DNA of 35,289 nucleotides from Aromatoleum evansii (lineage in GTDB: Bacteria > Pseudomonadota > Gammaproteobacteria > Burkholderiales > Rhodocyclaceae): contig NZ_WTVK01000057.1 in NCBI RefSeq assembly GCF_012910805.1, positions 1 through 35,289 on the forward strand, in the 5' to 3' direction. How positions within the stretch are numbered: position 1 is the first letter of the stretch; each line of letters begins with the position of its first letter. A program made the translations under genes and the position numbers. This document shows positions 7,607 to 14,749 of this stretch, piece by piece. A model generated the notes under the pieces. That model had not been told where the DNA came from, searched no databases, and was given only the letters and a program-made list of their open reading frames with translations.

Positions 7607-9634
7607 ATGCCTTTTCACCGATGGTCGCGGCGCGCGAGTACGTTGATTTTCATCGCAGCTGTGGCGGCCCCGGCGCGTGCAGCGCCCCTCATGCTTGCCG
7701 AGGCGCTCACCGACCTCAGCCTCGAGGAGCTGGCGAACGTCCAGGTGACCTCGGTTTCGAAGAAGAGTCAGCGACTGGCCGACGCTCCGGCCGCCGTCTT
7801 CGTCATCACCCAGGACGACATTCGGCGTTCCGGCGTCACCTGCGTGCCGGAGGCCCTGCGTCTCGCGCCGGGGGTCGAGGTCGCACGCATCGACGCCAGC
7901 AAGTGGGCGATCAGCGCGCGCGGGATGAACGCCCGTTTTGCGAACAAGCTCCTCGTACTGCTCGACGGGCGCAGCATCTACACGCAACTGTTCTCCGGCG
8001 TGTACTGGGACGCGCATGACGTGCTGCTCGAAGACATCGAGCGCATCGAAGTGATTCGCGGTCCGGGCGCCACGCTGTGGGGTGCAAACGCCGTCAACGG
8101 CGTCATCAACATCATCACCAAGCGCCCCCGCGACACGCAAGGCGGCCTGCTCTCGGCCACCGTCGGCACCCAGGACCGCGCCATCGCGGGGGCGCGCTAC
8201 GGAGCCGCGAGCGAGGATGGCGCGTGGCGTATCCACGCGAAGGCCTTCGAACGCGCCGCCGGACGAGATGCGGACGGGCACGCGGCCGACGATGACTGGC
8301 GCATGGCGCGGCTCGGCTTCCGCTTCGAGCACGGCGCCCACCTCACCCTGGAAGCCGAGGCCTTCACGGGCACCGAAGGCTATACCGCGCGGGTGCCGAG
8401 GTTCTCCGATCCCGGGGCCACGCCGCCCTTCTTTCGGGCGGAGAATGCGCCGGTGGCCGATGACCTGGACACCCAGGGCGCGCATCTGCTCGCGCGCTGG
8501 ACGCATGCCGATGCGCGCGGAGGCGAGTACGGCGCTCAGGCCTACTGGGACTACGCCGATTACTCGGCGCTGACGATGGCGGAAAAGCGCCACACGCTCG
8601 ACCTCGAATTCCAGCATCGCCTCGGGCAGCGCGGCGCGCACGAGCTCATCTGGGGGCTGAGTTACCGCGCCAATCGCAGCGAGACGGGCGTCCGGCTGGC
8701 CACCTTCGATCCGGCCGAGCGCAGCGATCACCTGATCTCGGCCTTCCTCCAGGACGAGATCACGCTCGTGCCCGGACGCTGGCGCCTCACGTTGGGATCG
8801 AAATTCGAGCACCACCGCTACAGCGGGTTCGAGCTGCAGCCCAACATCCGCTTTCTGCACACGCCGAACGACACGCATTCGCTGTGGGCGTCGGTCGCGC
8901 GCGCAGCGCGCACGCCGGCACGCGCCGACCGCGAGGTCTTCATCAACTCGCGCGCCGAGACGCTGACCGTGCCACCCGGCATTCCGGTCGCGGCCCGCAT
9001 CACGGGCGGGGGTACCCGCGATTTCGAAGCCGAGACGCTCACCGCGTACGAGTTCGGCTGGCGCCTGCGGGCGAATTCCACCCTGAGCTTCGACCTGGCC
9101 GCCTTCTATAATGAATACCGCGACCTGCGCACGCTGGAACGCGCCCGCGTGGACAACTCGACGCTCCCCGTCGTGGTCGATTTCCGCACCGCCAACATGG
9201 CCTCGGCATCCAGTCACGGCCTCGAAGCTGTGGCGGACTGGCGCCCTGCCTCGTGGTGGCGGCTGCATGCCGCGTGGACCTGGTTGCACCTCGACGTGCG
9301 CCACGCCGCGGACAGCCGTGACAGCGGCGTGTTACTGCAGGGCGAAGGCGCGAGCCCCCGCTCCCAGTTCTCGCTGCGTTCGTCGATGGATCTTGGCGGC
9401 GATACGGAGTTCGATGTCTGGGCCAAGTATGTCGGAGCCCTGCGCGACGTCGGCGTATCCGGCTACACGATGCTCAATGCGCGCCTGGGCTGGAAGCTGC
9501 GGCCGGACATCGAGGTCGCACTGGTGGGCCAGAACCTGCTGGATGATCGCCATCTCGAGTTCCAACCGGAACTCTTCAGTTTCGCCACCGCAGTCCCCCG
9601 TTCCGTGCACGCCACCCTGCACCTGCGATTCTGA
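7607..9634 (+). CDS. TonB-dependent outer-membrane receptor
   Basis: From ATG 7607 (AAGGAG 6 bases upstream) the protein has 675 residues. The first ~26 are a signal peptide with an Arg-rich start and an A-R-A-A cleavage region. A plug domain (about 50-165) shows PAAVFVITQDDIRRSG, SARGMNARFANKLLVLLDGRS, IERIEVIRGPGATLWG and NGVINIITK. The rest is a 22-strand-type barrel ending in LHLRF with terminal Phe. The lead-in DLSLEELANVQVTSVSKK is typical of receptors encoded beside YfiR-like proteins. A 12-base gap separates it from the yfiR-like gene, so the three genes form one transcription unit. Substrate is unknown. A signalling role, alone or with transport, is inferred from context. An upstream GTG-type start at 7541 would spoil the signal peptide. 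Confidence 0.92.
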   Translation: MPFHRWSRRASTLIFIAAVAAPARAAPLMLAEALTDLSLEELANVQVTSVSKKSQRLADAPAAVFVITQDDIRRSGVTCVPEALRLAPGVEVARIDASKWAISARGMNARFANKLLVLLDGRSIYTQLFSGVYWDAHDVLLEDIERIEVIRGPGATLWGANAVNGVINIITKRPRDTQGGLLSATVGTQDRAIAGARYGAASEDGAWRIHAKAFERAAGRDADGHAADDDWRMARLGFRFEHGAHLTLEAEAFTGTEGYTARVPRFSDPGATPPFFRAENAPVADDLDTQGAHLLARWTHADARGGEYGAQAYWDYADYSALTMAEKRHTLDLEFQHRLGQRGAHELIWGLSYRANRSETGVRLATFDPAERSDHLISAFLQDEITLVPGRWRLTLGSKFEHHRYSGFELQPNIRFLHTPNDTHSLWASVARAARTPARADREVFINSRAETLTVPPGIPVAARITGGGTRDFEAETLTAYEFGWRLRANSTLSFDLAAFYNEYRDLRTLERARVDNSTLPVVVDFRTANMASASSHGLEAVADWRPASWWRLHAAWTWLHLDVRHAADSRDSGVLLQGEGASPRSQFSLRSSMDLGGDTEFDVWAKYVGALRDVGVSGYTMLNARLGWKLRPDIEVALVGQNLLDDRHLEFQPELFSFATAVPRSVHATLHLRF

Positions 9635-9646
9635 CGGGAGCCCGGC

Positions 9647-10192
9647 GTGCGATCCCGGATTCATCTGTCGCTGCTCGCCGCCCTGCTCACCACGCTGGCA
9701 CAGATGACGCACGCCCAGTCCGCCGACCCCACGGAACACGAGGTCAAGGCGGCCTTCCTGTACAATTTCGCCAAGTTTGTCGACTGGCCGCCGCAGGCCT
9801 TCACCAGCGCCGACGCCCCGCTCGCCCTGTGCGTGCTCGGCCACGACCCGTTCGGCGCCGCACTCTCCGCCGTCGACGGCAAAGCCGCGCGCAGCCGTAC
9901 GGTACAGGTGCGGCGCCTGCAACACGATGGCGCGGTGCGCGACTGCCACATCGTCTTTCTCGCCGCCGCCGAAACCGTGCGCCTGCGCGAACTCGTCGCG
10001 ACGCTGCGCGGCTGGCCCGTGCTGCTGGTCGGCGAGAGCGAGGACTTCGCGACCCAGGGGGGTATCATCAACCTCACGGTCGGCCGCGAAAACCGCGTCC
10101 AGATCGAGATCAACCTGAACGCCGCGCAACGGCACGGCCTGAAGATCAGCTCGCAGTTGCTCAGGCTGGCGCGCATCGTGGGAGGGGAATAG
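9647..10192 (+). CDS. YfiR-family periplasmic protein (DUF4154)
   Basis: A 181-residue exported protein. The signal peptide (about 1-23) is followed by EHEVKAAFLYNFAKFVDWP, the hallmark of the YfiR/DUF4154 family. Then come ALCVLGHDPFG, CHIVFLAA, PVLLVGESEDFATQGGIINL and a C-terminal INLNAAQRHGLKISSQLLRLARIV. The cysteines in ALCVLG and DCHIVF fit the redox-linked cysteines known in YfiR. In Pseudomonas, YfiR binds and represses the membrane cyclase YfiN from the periplasm. Here the next gene, two bases away, is a membrane GGDEF-EAL protein with a CHASE8-like sensor, so the same partnership is likely. The start is GTG with GGGAG upstream. Confidence 0.92.
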   Translation: MRSRIHLSLLAALLTTLAQMTHAQSADPTEHEVKAAFLYNFAKFVDWPPQAFTSADAPLALCVLGHDPFGAALSAVDGKAARSRTVQVRRLQHDGAVRDCHIVFLAAAETVRLRELVATLRGWPVLLVGESEDFATQGGIINLTVGRENRVQIEINLNAAQRHGLKISSQLLRLARIVGGE

Positions 10193-10194
10193 CC

Positions 10195-12684
10195 ATGTTC
10201 GCGAACTTTTTCCGGCGCCTGCCGCTGGGGCGCAAACTGGTCACGATCATGATGCTCACGGCGACGTCGGTGCTGATCATCTTTTCCGTCGCGGAAGTCG
10301 GCCGCGAATTGATCTGGCTGCGCTCCGAAACCGCCGAGGAACTCGAAAGCCTGACCGAGGTGATCGCGCAGAACAGCGCCGCCGCGCTGGTCTTCGGCGA
10401 CCGCGAGTCAGCAAGGGTGACGCTGTCGGCGCTGCAGGCCAAGCCCTCCTTGCTGGTCGCGCAGATCGTCACACCCGACGGCAAGCTCTTCGTCGAGTAT
10501 CGCTCGTCTACCTACGCCTGGGACGAGATCCCCGCCGGGTCGGAGATCGGCAACCCGTCGATCCATCAGGGGGAAGTGTTTCACTTCGATGCCGACCACA
10601 TCGACATCGCAAGAGCCATCCGGCTCGACCATGAGACCCTGGGCCTGCTCTATCTACAGTTCGGCACCGACGAATACCTGCAGGAGCTGACCACCTTCCT
10701 CGCCGTCGTGGCCGCCGTCTTCGCCCTTACCCTGTTCGGTGCGCTGTATCTGTCGACCCGGCTGCAGCGCCTGATTTCCGACCCCATCATCGCGTTGGCC
10801 CGTGCCGCCGAAGCGGCTGGTAGGGAGCGCGACTACCGGCAGCGCGTATACCGCCAGACCGACGACGAAATCGGCGCGCTGGTCGATCACTTCAACGCGA
10901 TGCTCGGCCAGATCGAGGACCGCGATCGGCACGTCGAGCGCCTGCTCGCCGAACGCACGCGGGAACGCGCCTTCCTGCAGGACATCATCGACGCCGTGCC
11001 CGAACCCGTAATGGTCATCGCCGCGGACTACCGGGTCCGCCTGCTGAACAAGGCCGGCGCACGACTCGCGCCGGCCGGCGTGACCGATCTGCGCTGCTAT
11101 CAGGTGCACGGCTGCGGCGGCGGGCCGTGCGACCGCAGCGGCGTGCGGCGCTGCCCCCTGTCCGAAGTGCGCATCAGCGGCCATCCCGTCATCATCGAAC
11201 ACGAATGCGGCACGCCCGAAGGCGGGCTGCACGCCATGGAGATCACGGCCGCACCGCTGCTCGACGCCGAAGGCGGTTTCGTCGGCATCGTCGAGTCGGA
11301 AAAGGACATCACCGATCGCCGCATCGCGGAAATCCGCCTGCTGCAGAACCAGGAGCGGCTGGATCACTTGGCGCACCACGACACGCTGACGGGGCTGCCC
11401 AACCGGCTGCTGTTCCAGGAGCGCTTCGACGAGAAACTCGGACACGCGCACCGCGAGAACGCCACGCTGGCACTGCTGTTTCTCGACCTGGACCGCTTCA
11501 AGAATGTCAACGACACCTTCGGTCATGCCATCGGCGACCGGCTGCTCGAGGCGGTGACACACCGCCTGCGCCAGTGCATGCGCTTGAGCGACACCGTCGC
11601 GCGCCTCGGCGGCGACGAATTCGCGATCATCCTCGAGCCGGTGCCGGATCTGGATGCCGTGTCCCATGTCGCGCGCAAGATCAACGACGTGCTGAGCCAG
11701 GTGTTCGACATCGAAGGACACGAACTCTATGTCGGCACCAGCGTCGGCATCAGCCTGTTTCCCGTCGACGGCCACGACGTCGAGACCCTGTGCCGCAACG
11801 CCGATGCTGCCATGTACCTCGCCAAGCAGGAAGGCCGCGGCACCTTCCGCTACTTCACCGCCGACATGAACGAGAGCGCCCGTCGCCGTCTCGATCTGGA
11901 GGTGCGCCTGCGCCATGCGCTGGAGCGCGGCGAGCTCGAGTTGCATTTCCAGCCCCAGCTCGCCTTAGAACATGGCGTCATACGCGGCACGGAAGCGCAG
12001 CCGCGCTGGCATGTCGATGGCGTAGGCTTGCTGGCGCCTGCCGAATTCATTCCGGTGGCCGAGGAGTCCGGTCTGATTCTGCCGATAGGCGAATGGGTGA
12101 TGGAAACGGCATGCCGCCAGGCCGTCGCCTGGCAGGCGCTGGCCGGCGCACCGCTGCGCGTCGCCGTCAACCTGTCGGCACGGCAGTTCCGCCAGCAGAA
12201 GCTGGTGCACATGGTGCGCGACATCCTGGCGAGGACGGGGCTGGCGCCGGGCCTGCTGGACCTCGAACTGACCGAGAGCATCCTGCTCAGCGATGTGGAA
12301 TCCGCGATCGCGCTGATGCACGAACTGCGCGCGCTCGGCGTGAACCTGTCCCTCGACGACTTCGGCACCGGCTACTCGTCGTTGTCCTACCTCAACCAGT
12401 TCCCCATCCAACACCTCAAGGTGGCACAGGAATTCGTGCGGCACCTCCCGCAAGACCGGCGCAGCCGCGCCATCGCCGAAGCGGTCGTGTTGCTCGCGCA
12501 CTCGCTCGATATCGAGGTCGTCGCCGAGGGCGTCGAGACCGAAGCGCAGTTCGATTATTTCCGCCGCCTCGGCTGCGCCTACATCCAGGGCGACTACTTC
12601 AGCCGCCCCCTCCCCGCCCGCGAGTTCGAGGATCTGCTGCGTGCCAAGCCCCCCCGCGGGGAGGCGCGGCAGTTCGCCGCATGA
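10195..12684 (+). CDS. CHASE8-like/HAMP/PAS/GGDEF/EAL protein with altered EAL motif
   Basis: An 829-residue inner-membrane enzyme. The ATG follows GGAGGGG (10181-10187). It has TM1 at about 15-33, a CHASE8-like periplasmic domain (EVIAQNSAAALVFGD; YfiN type), TM2 at about 167-187, HAMP to about 245, and a PAS domain with four cysteines (C301, C307, C312, C320). GGDEF is intact (472-476), with an RxxD inhibitory site RLSD five residues earlier. In the EAL domain (about 565-815) the motif reads E600-A-Q, and the usual KID of LKIDRSFV reads K742-V-A744. LTES, DDFGTGYSS, AEGVE and IQG remain. Synthesis of c-di-GMP looks likely and hydrolysis is doubtful. The YfiR-like partner upstream probably restrains it. 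Confidence 0.92.
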   Translation: MFANFFRRLPLGRKLVTIMMLTATSVLIIFSVAEVGRELIWLRSETAEELESLTEVIAQNSAAALVFGDRESARVTLSALQAKPSLLVAQIVTPDGKLFVEYRSSTYAWDEIPAGSEIGNPSIHQGEVFHFDADHIDIARAIRLDHETLGLLYLQFGTDEYLQELTTFLAVVAAVFALTLFGALYLSTRLQRLISDPIIALARAAEAAGRERDYRQRVYRQTDDEIGALVDHFNAMLGQIEDRDRHVERLLAERTRERAFLQDIIDAVPEPVMVIAADYRVRLLNKAGARLAPAGVTDLRCYQVHGCGGGPCDRSGVRRCPLSEVRISGHPVIIEHECGTPEGGLHAMEITAAPLLDAEGGFVGIVESEKDITDRRIAEIRLLQNQERLDHLAHHDTLTGLPNRLLFQERFDEKLGHAHRENATLALLFLDLDRFKNVNDTFGHAIGDRLLEAVTHRLRQCMRLSDTVARLGGDEFAIILEPVPDLDAVSHVARKINDVLSQVFDIEGHELYVGTSVGISLFPVDGHDVETLCRNADAAMYLAKQEGRGTFRYFTADMNESARRRLDLEVRLRHALERGELELHFQPQLALEHGVIRGTEAQPRWHVDGVGLLAPAEFIPVAEESGLILPIGEWVMETACRQAVAWQALAGAPLRVAVNLSARQFRQQKLVHMVRDILARTGLAPGLLDLELTESILLSDVESAIALMHELRALGVNLSLDDFGTGYSSLSYLNQFPIQHLKVAQEFVRHLPQDRRSRAIAEAVVLLAHSLDIEVVAEGVETEAQFDYFRRLGCAYIQGDYFSRPLPAREFEDLLRAKPPRGEARQFAA

Positions 12685-13015
12685 CCGACGAAACTGCGGG
12701 CGGCACTCGCCGCACACGGCGCGCATACGGCTCGACAATGCGCAAGCAGCAAGAACATGATGCCGACGCACTACAAATGCATTTTCGAAACACCTTCGCA
12801 TGACTGGCGGAGATGGTGCGTCGGACGGCAGGCCGGTTGCATCTCCCCCACCGACGGACCATGTTCGCGCGACCGCAGACCACCTCGTCAGGTGTTCGCC
12901 CTGCCAGCTGCCCGCGTTCCGCGCTGCGACAGCCGCCGACGTTTCCGCTCAGGACTTCCCGCCGGCGCGCCGTGGCTCCGACTGACGCGGTAAGAAAGCT
13001 CAGGGGGAACACAAG
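12685..13015. other. 331-bp gap with no intact gene
   Basis: No convincing gene, repeat or terminator is seen. The last bases look like the old leader of the decayed cheY: AGGGGG at 13002-13007 is well placed for a start codon at 13016, which now reads AAG. Confidence 0.45.
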
Positions 13016-13374
13016 AAGTTCAGAACAGTTTTTCCTGGTCGAGAACTCCGCGACCATTCTCCTCAGCATCTACGGCATCCTCGCCAAGAGCGGCTATGCC
13101 GTCGAAAAGCCGGCCAGCGCTGAAAGAATTCGATGCCGGACTCAAGGTCGACCTGCTCATCACCGACCTCAACATGCCGAGCATGAACGAGATCGAGTTG
13201 ATCCGCGAGCCGCGCAAGCTGCCGGCATACAAGCTCATACCCATCCTGTTCCTGACGACCGAATCGCATCAGAGCCACAAGACGGAGGCCAATGCGGCCG
13301 GAGCTTCGGGCTGGATCGTCAAGCCCGCGACCGCGGATGAATTGCTCGACACCATCAGACTCGTAATCAAGTGA
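13016..13374 (+). pseudogene. CheY-like response regulator, frameshifted
   Basis: Pieces in different frames together make one CheY-type receiver. The first is FLVENSATILLSIYGILAKSGYAVEK (frame of 13032). The second is ALKEFDAGLKVDLLITDLNMP through PILFLTTESHQS, GASGWIVKPATADEL and RLVIK (frame of 13096). The frame change falls between about 13105 and 13130, where a few bases of the GEEAL region are missing. At the 5' end a five-T run (13029-13033) seems to carry one extra T. Removing it puts codon 13016, now AAG, in the place of the ATG, 8 bases after AGGGGG. The acidic pair DD of the pocket reads EN, and PGMNG reads PSMNE. With at least three lesions it should make no working receiver. It sits directly before a decayed chemoreceptor gene. 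Confidence 0.75.
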
Positions 13375-13384
13375 GGGAACGGCG

Positions 13385-14112
13385 ACGAGCACGTCTTTCA
13401 GTGACCAGTACCGCCTCTACCGTCGCCGCTCGCTCATCATCCGGATCTCCGCCGCAGCGGTGGTCGGGCTGCCGATGTTTGCCCTGCACGACGGGCTTTA
13501 CGAACTGACCGAACTCTCAACCGGGCGCTCGACGCCGCAAGTGTGCTCGTAGTCATGCTGGGTTTCATCGGACTGCAACGGGCCCTCTTCACGCGCTTCC
13601 ACCACGACATCCGCTACGGCATGAAGTCGCTGCTCAACGGCGAGCGTCGCCGCTGCCGAAGCAACCAGGCCTGCAAGCGGGTCGCGGTCCCGGAGCTGCG
13701 CGATGTCCCGCGTTACACCGGTATGCTCGGCAAACACCTCCGCAGCATCACCGAACCGTCCGAACAGCCCGCCTGCGAGCTGACCTCGCGACTGCAGACG
13801 ATCGACGAGGTGGTATCGCCGCGGAACCGTTTCGTCGTCCGGGCTACCGCGGAATCGGAGTCGATGGCCGAGGAATCGGCGCGTACAATCGCCGAGAACC
13901 GCGACCTGATCGCCCGCCGGGAGGCCTTCATCCAGCGCCGCATCGAGGAGTCGCAGGCCGACGCGGAGCGCGGCGCGGCGGCGGTGCGCGAGACGAAATC
14001 GCTGCAGACGCTGGTGGACCTGATCCACCACGTCACCGATGCGTGGAGTCGAATTGTGGCGTTTCTGCACGCGCACAAGCCCGCAGGTGGCAGATGGGCG
14101 TTCACGGGCTGA
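13385..14112 (+). pseudogene. Methyl-accepting chemotaxis-like protein, frameshifted and truncated
   Basis: The first part, frame of 13385, reads FSDQYRLYRRRSLIIRIS and VVGLPMFALHDGLYEL, a first membrane segment. It stops at 13550. The frame of 13543 takes over with VLVVMLGFIGLQRALF (second membrane segment), then VPELRDVPRYTGML, LTSRLQTIDEVV and long charged helices ending in TKSLQTLVDLIHHVTD. The shift lies near 13520. In related receptors the last stretch leads straight into the signalling hairpin TNLLALNAAIEAARAGE. Here homology ends at about 14043 and a short unrelated tail stops at 14112. The expected start appears as ACG at 13385 after GAGGGAA. The gene has lost its signalling tip and is probably dead. 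It overlaps the end of the convergent regulator gene. Confidence 0.65.
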
Positions 14113-14749
14113 CCAAGCCAATGCGGATGGCGTAGCGGGTAAGGCCGGGGACGTCACGGATACCGAGCCGCTCCATCAGCTGAGCGCGGTGGGTCTCGAC
14201 GGTCTTGACGCTGACTTCGAGGCGGAATGCGATCTCCTTGGTGCTCTTGCCTTCGGCGATGAGCTGCAGGATCTCGCGCTGGCGCGGCGTGAGCTGCACC
14301 TGCGGCGACTCCTCGGCGTCGAGACGCTGCACGTAACCGTCGACGATCTGCTTCGAGATCGCCGGCGACAGGTAGGTTTCGCCGCGCATCACCGCCTGCA
14401 GCGCGAGCTCCAGCTCCAGCGGCGCCGCATCCTTGATCAGGTAGCCCGCGGCGCCGGCGCGCAGCGCCTGCATCACGTAGTCCTCGCTGACGTGCATTGA
14501 CAGCACGATCACGCGCGCTTTCGGAACTTCCTTGCGCAGCAGGGCGGTCGCTTCCAGGCCGTTGAGGTCCTTCATGCTGATGTCCATCAGCACGACGTCG
14601 GGCTGCAGCGCGCGCGCGCGTTCCAGCGCCTCGCGCCCGTTGGTGGCTTCACCCACCACGGTGACGCTGGGGAAGGTCGTGAGCAGGGCGCGGAGGCCGG
14701 CGCGCACCAGGGTATGGTCGTCGGCCAGCAGTATGCGTAGCTGAGTCAT
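14102..14749 (-). CDS. NarL/FixJ-family response regulator
   Basis: A 215-residue regulator on the minus strand. The receiver has DD at 10-11, phospho-acceptor Asp56 in VVLMDISMKDLNG, the switch region VLSMHVSEDY and the lysine in YLIKDAAP. The LuxR-type DNA-binding domain (about 150-210) shows LTPRQREILQLIAEGKSTKEIA and VKTVETHRAQLMERLGI. The start ATG (14749-14747) overlaps the TGA of the four-PAS kinase upstream in the operon, so the pair is translationally coupled. The 3' end runs 11 bases into the convergent chemoreceptor remnant. Targets are unknown; the divergent operon starting at 18316 is a reasonable candidate. Confidence 0.93.
   Translation of the reverse strand: MTQLRILLADDHTLVRAGLRALLTTFPSVTVVGEATNGREALERARALQPDVVLMDISMKDLNGLEATALLRKEVPKARVIVLSMHVSEDYVMQALRAGAAGYLIKDAAPLELELALQAVMRGETYLSPAISKQIVDGYVQRLDAEESPQVQLTPRQREILQLIAEGKSTKEIAFRLEVSVKTVETHRAQLMERLGIRDVPGLTRYAIRIGLVSP

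Noticed and set aside
7106-9304. Long minus-strand open frame (732 codons) across the TonB receptor
   Set aside because: Antisense shadow in GC-rich sequence. The plus strand encodes a complete receptor with signal peptide, plug and barrel; the minus product has no domain.
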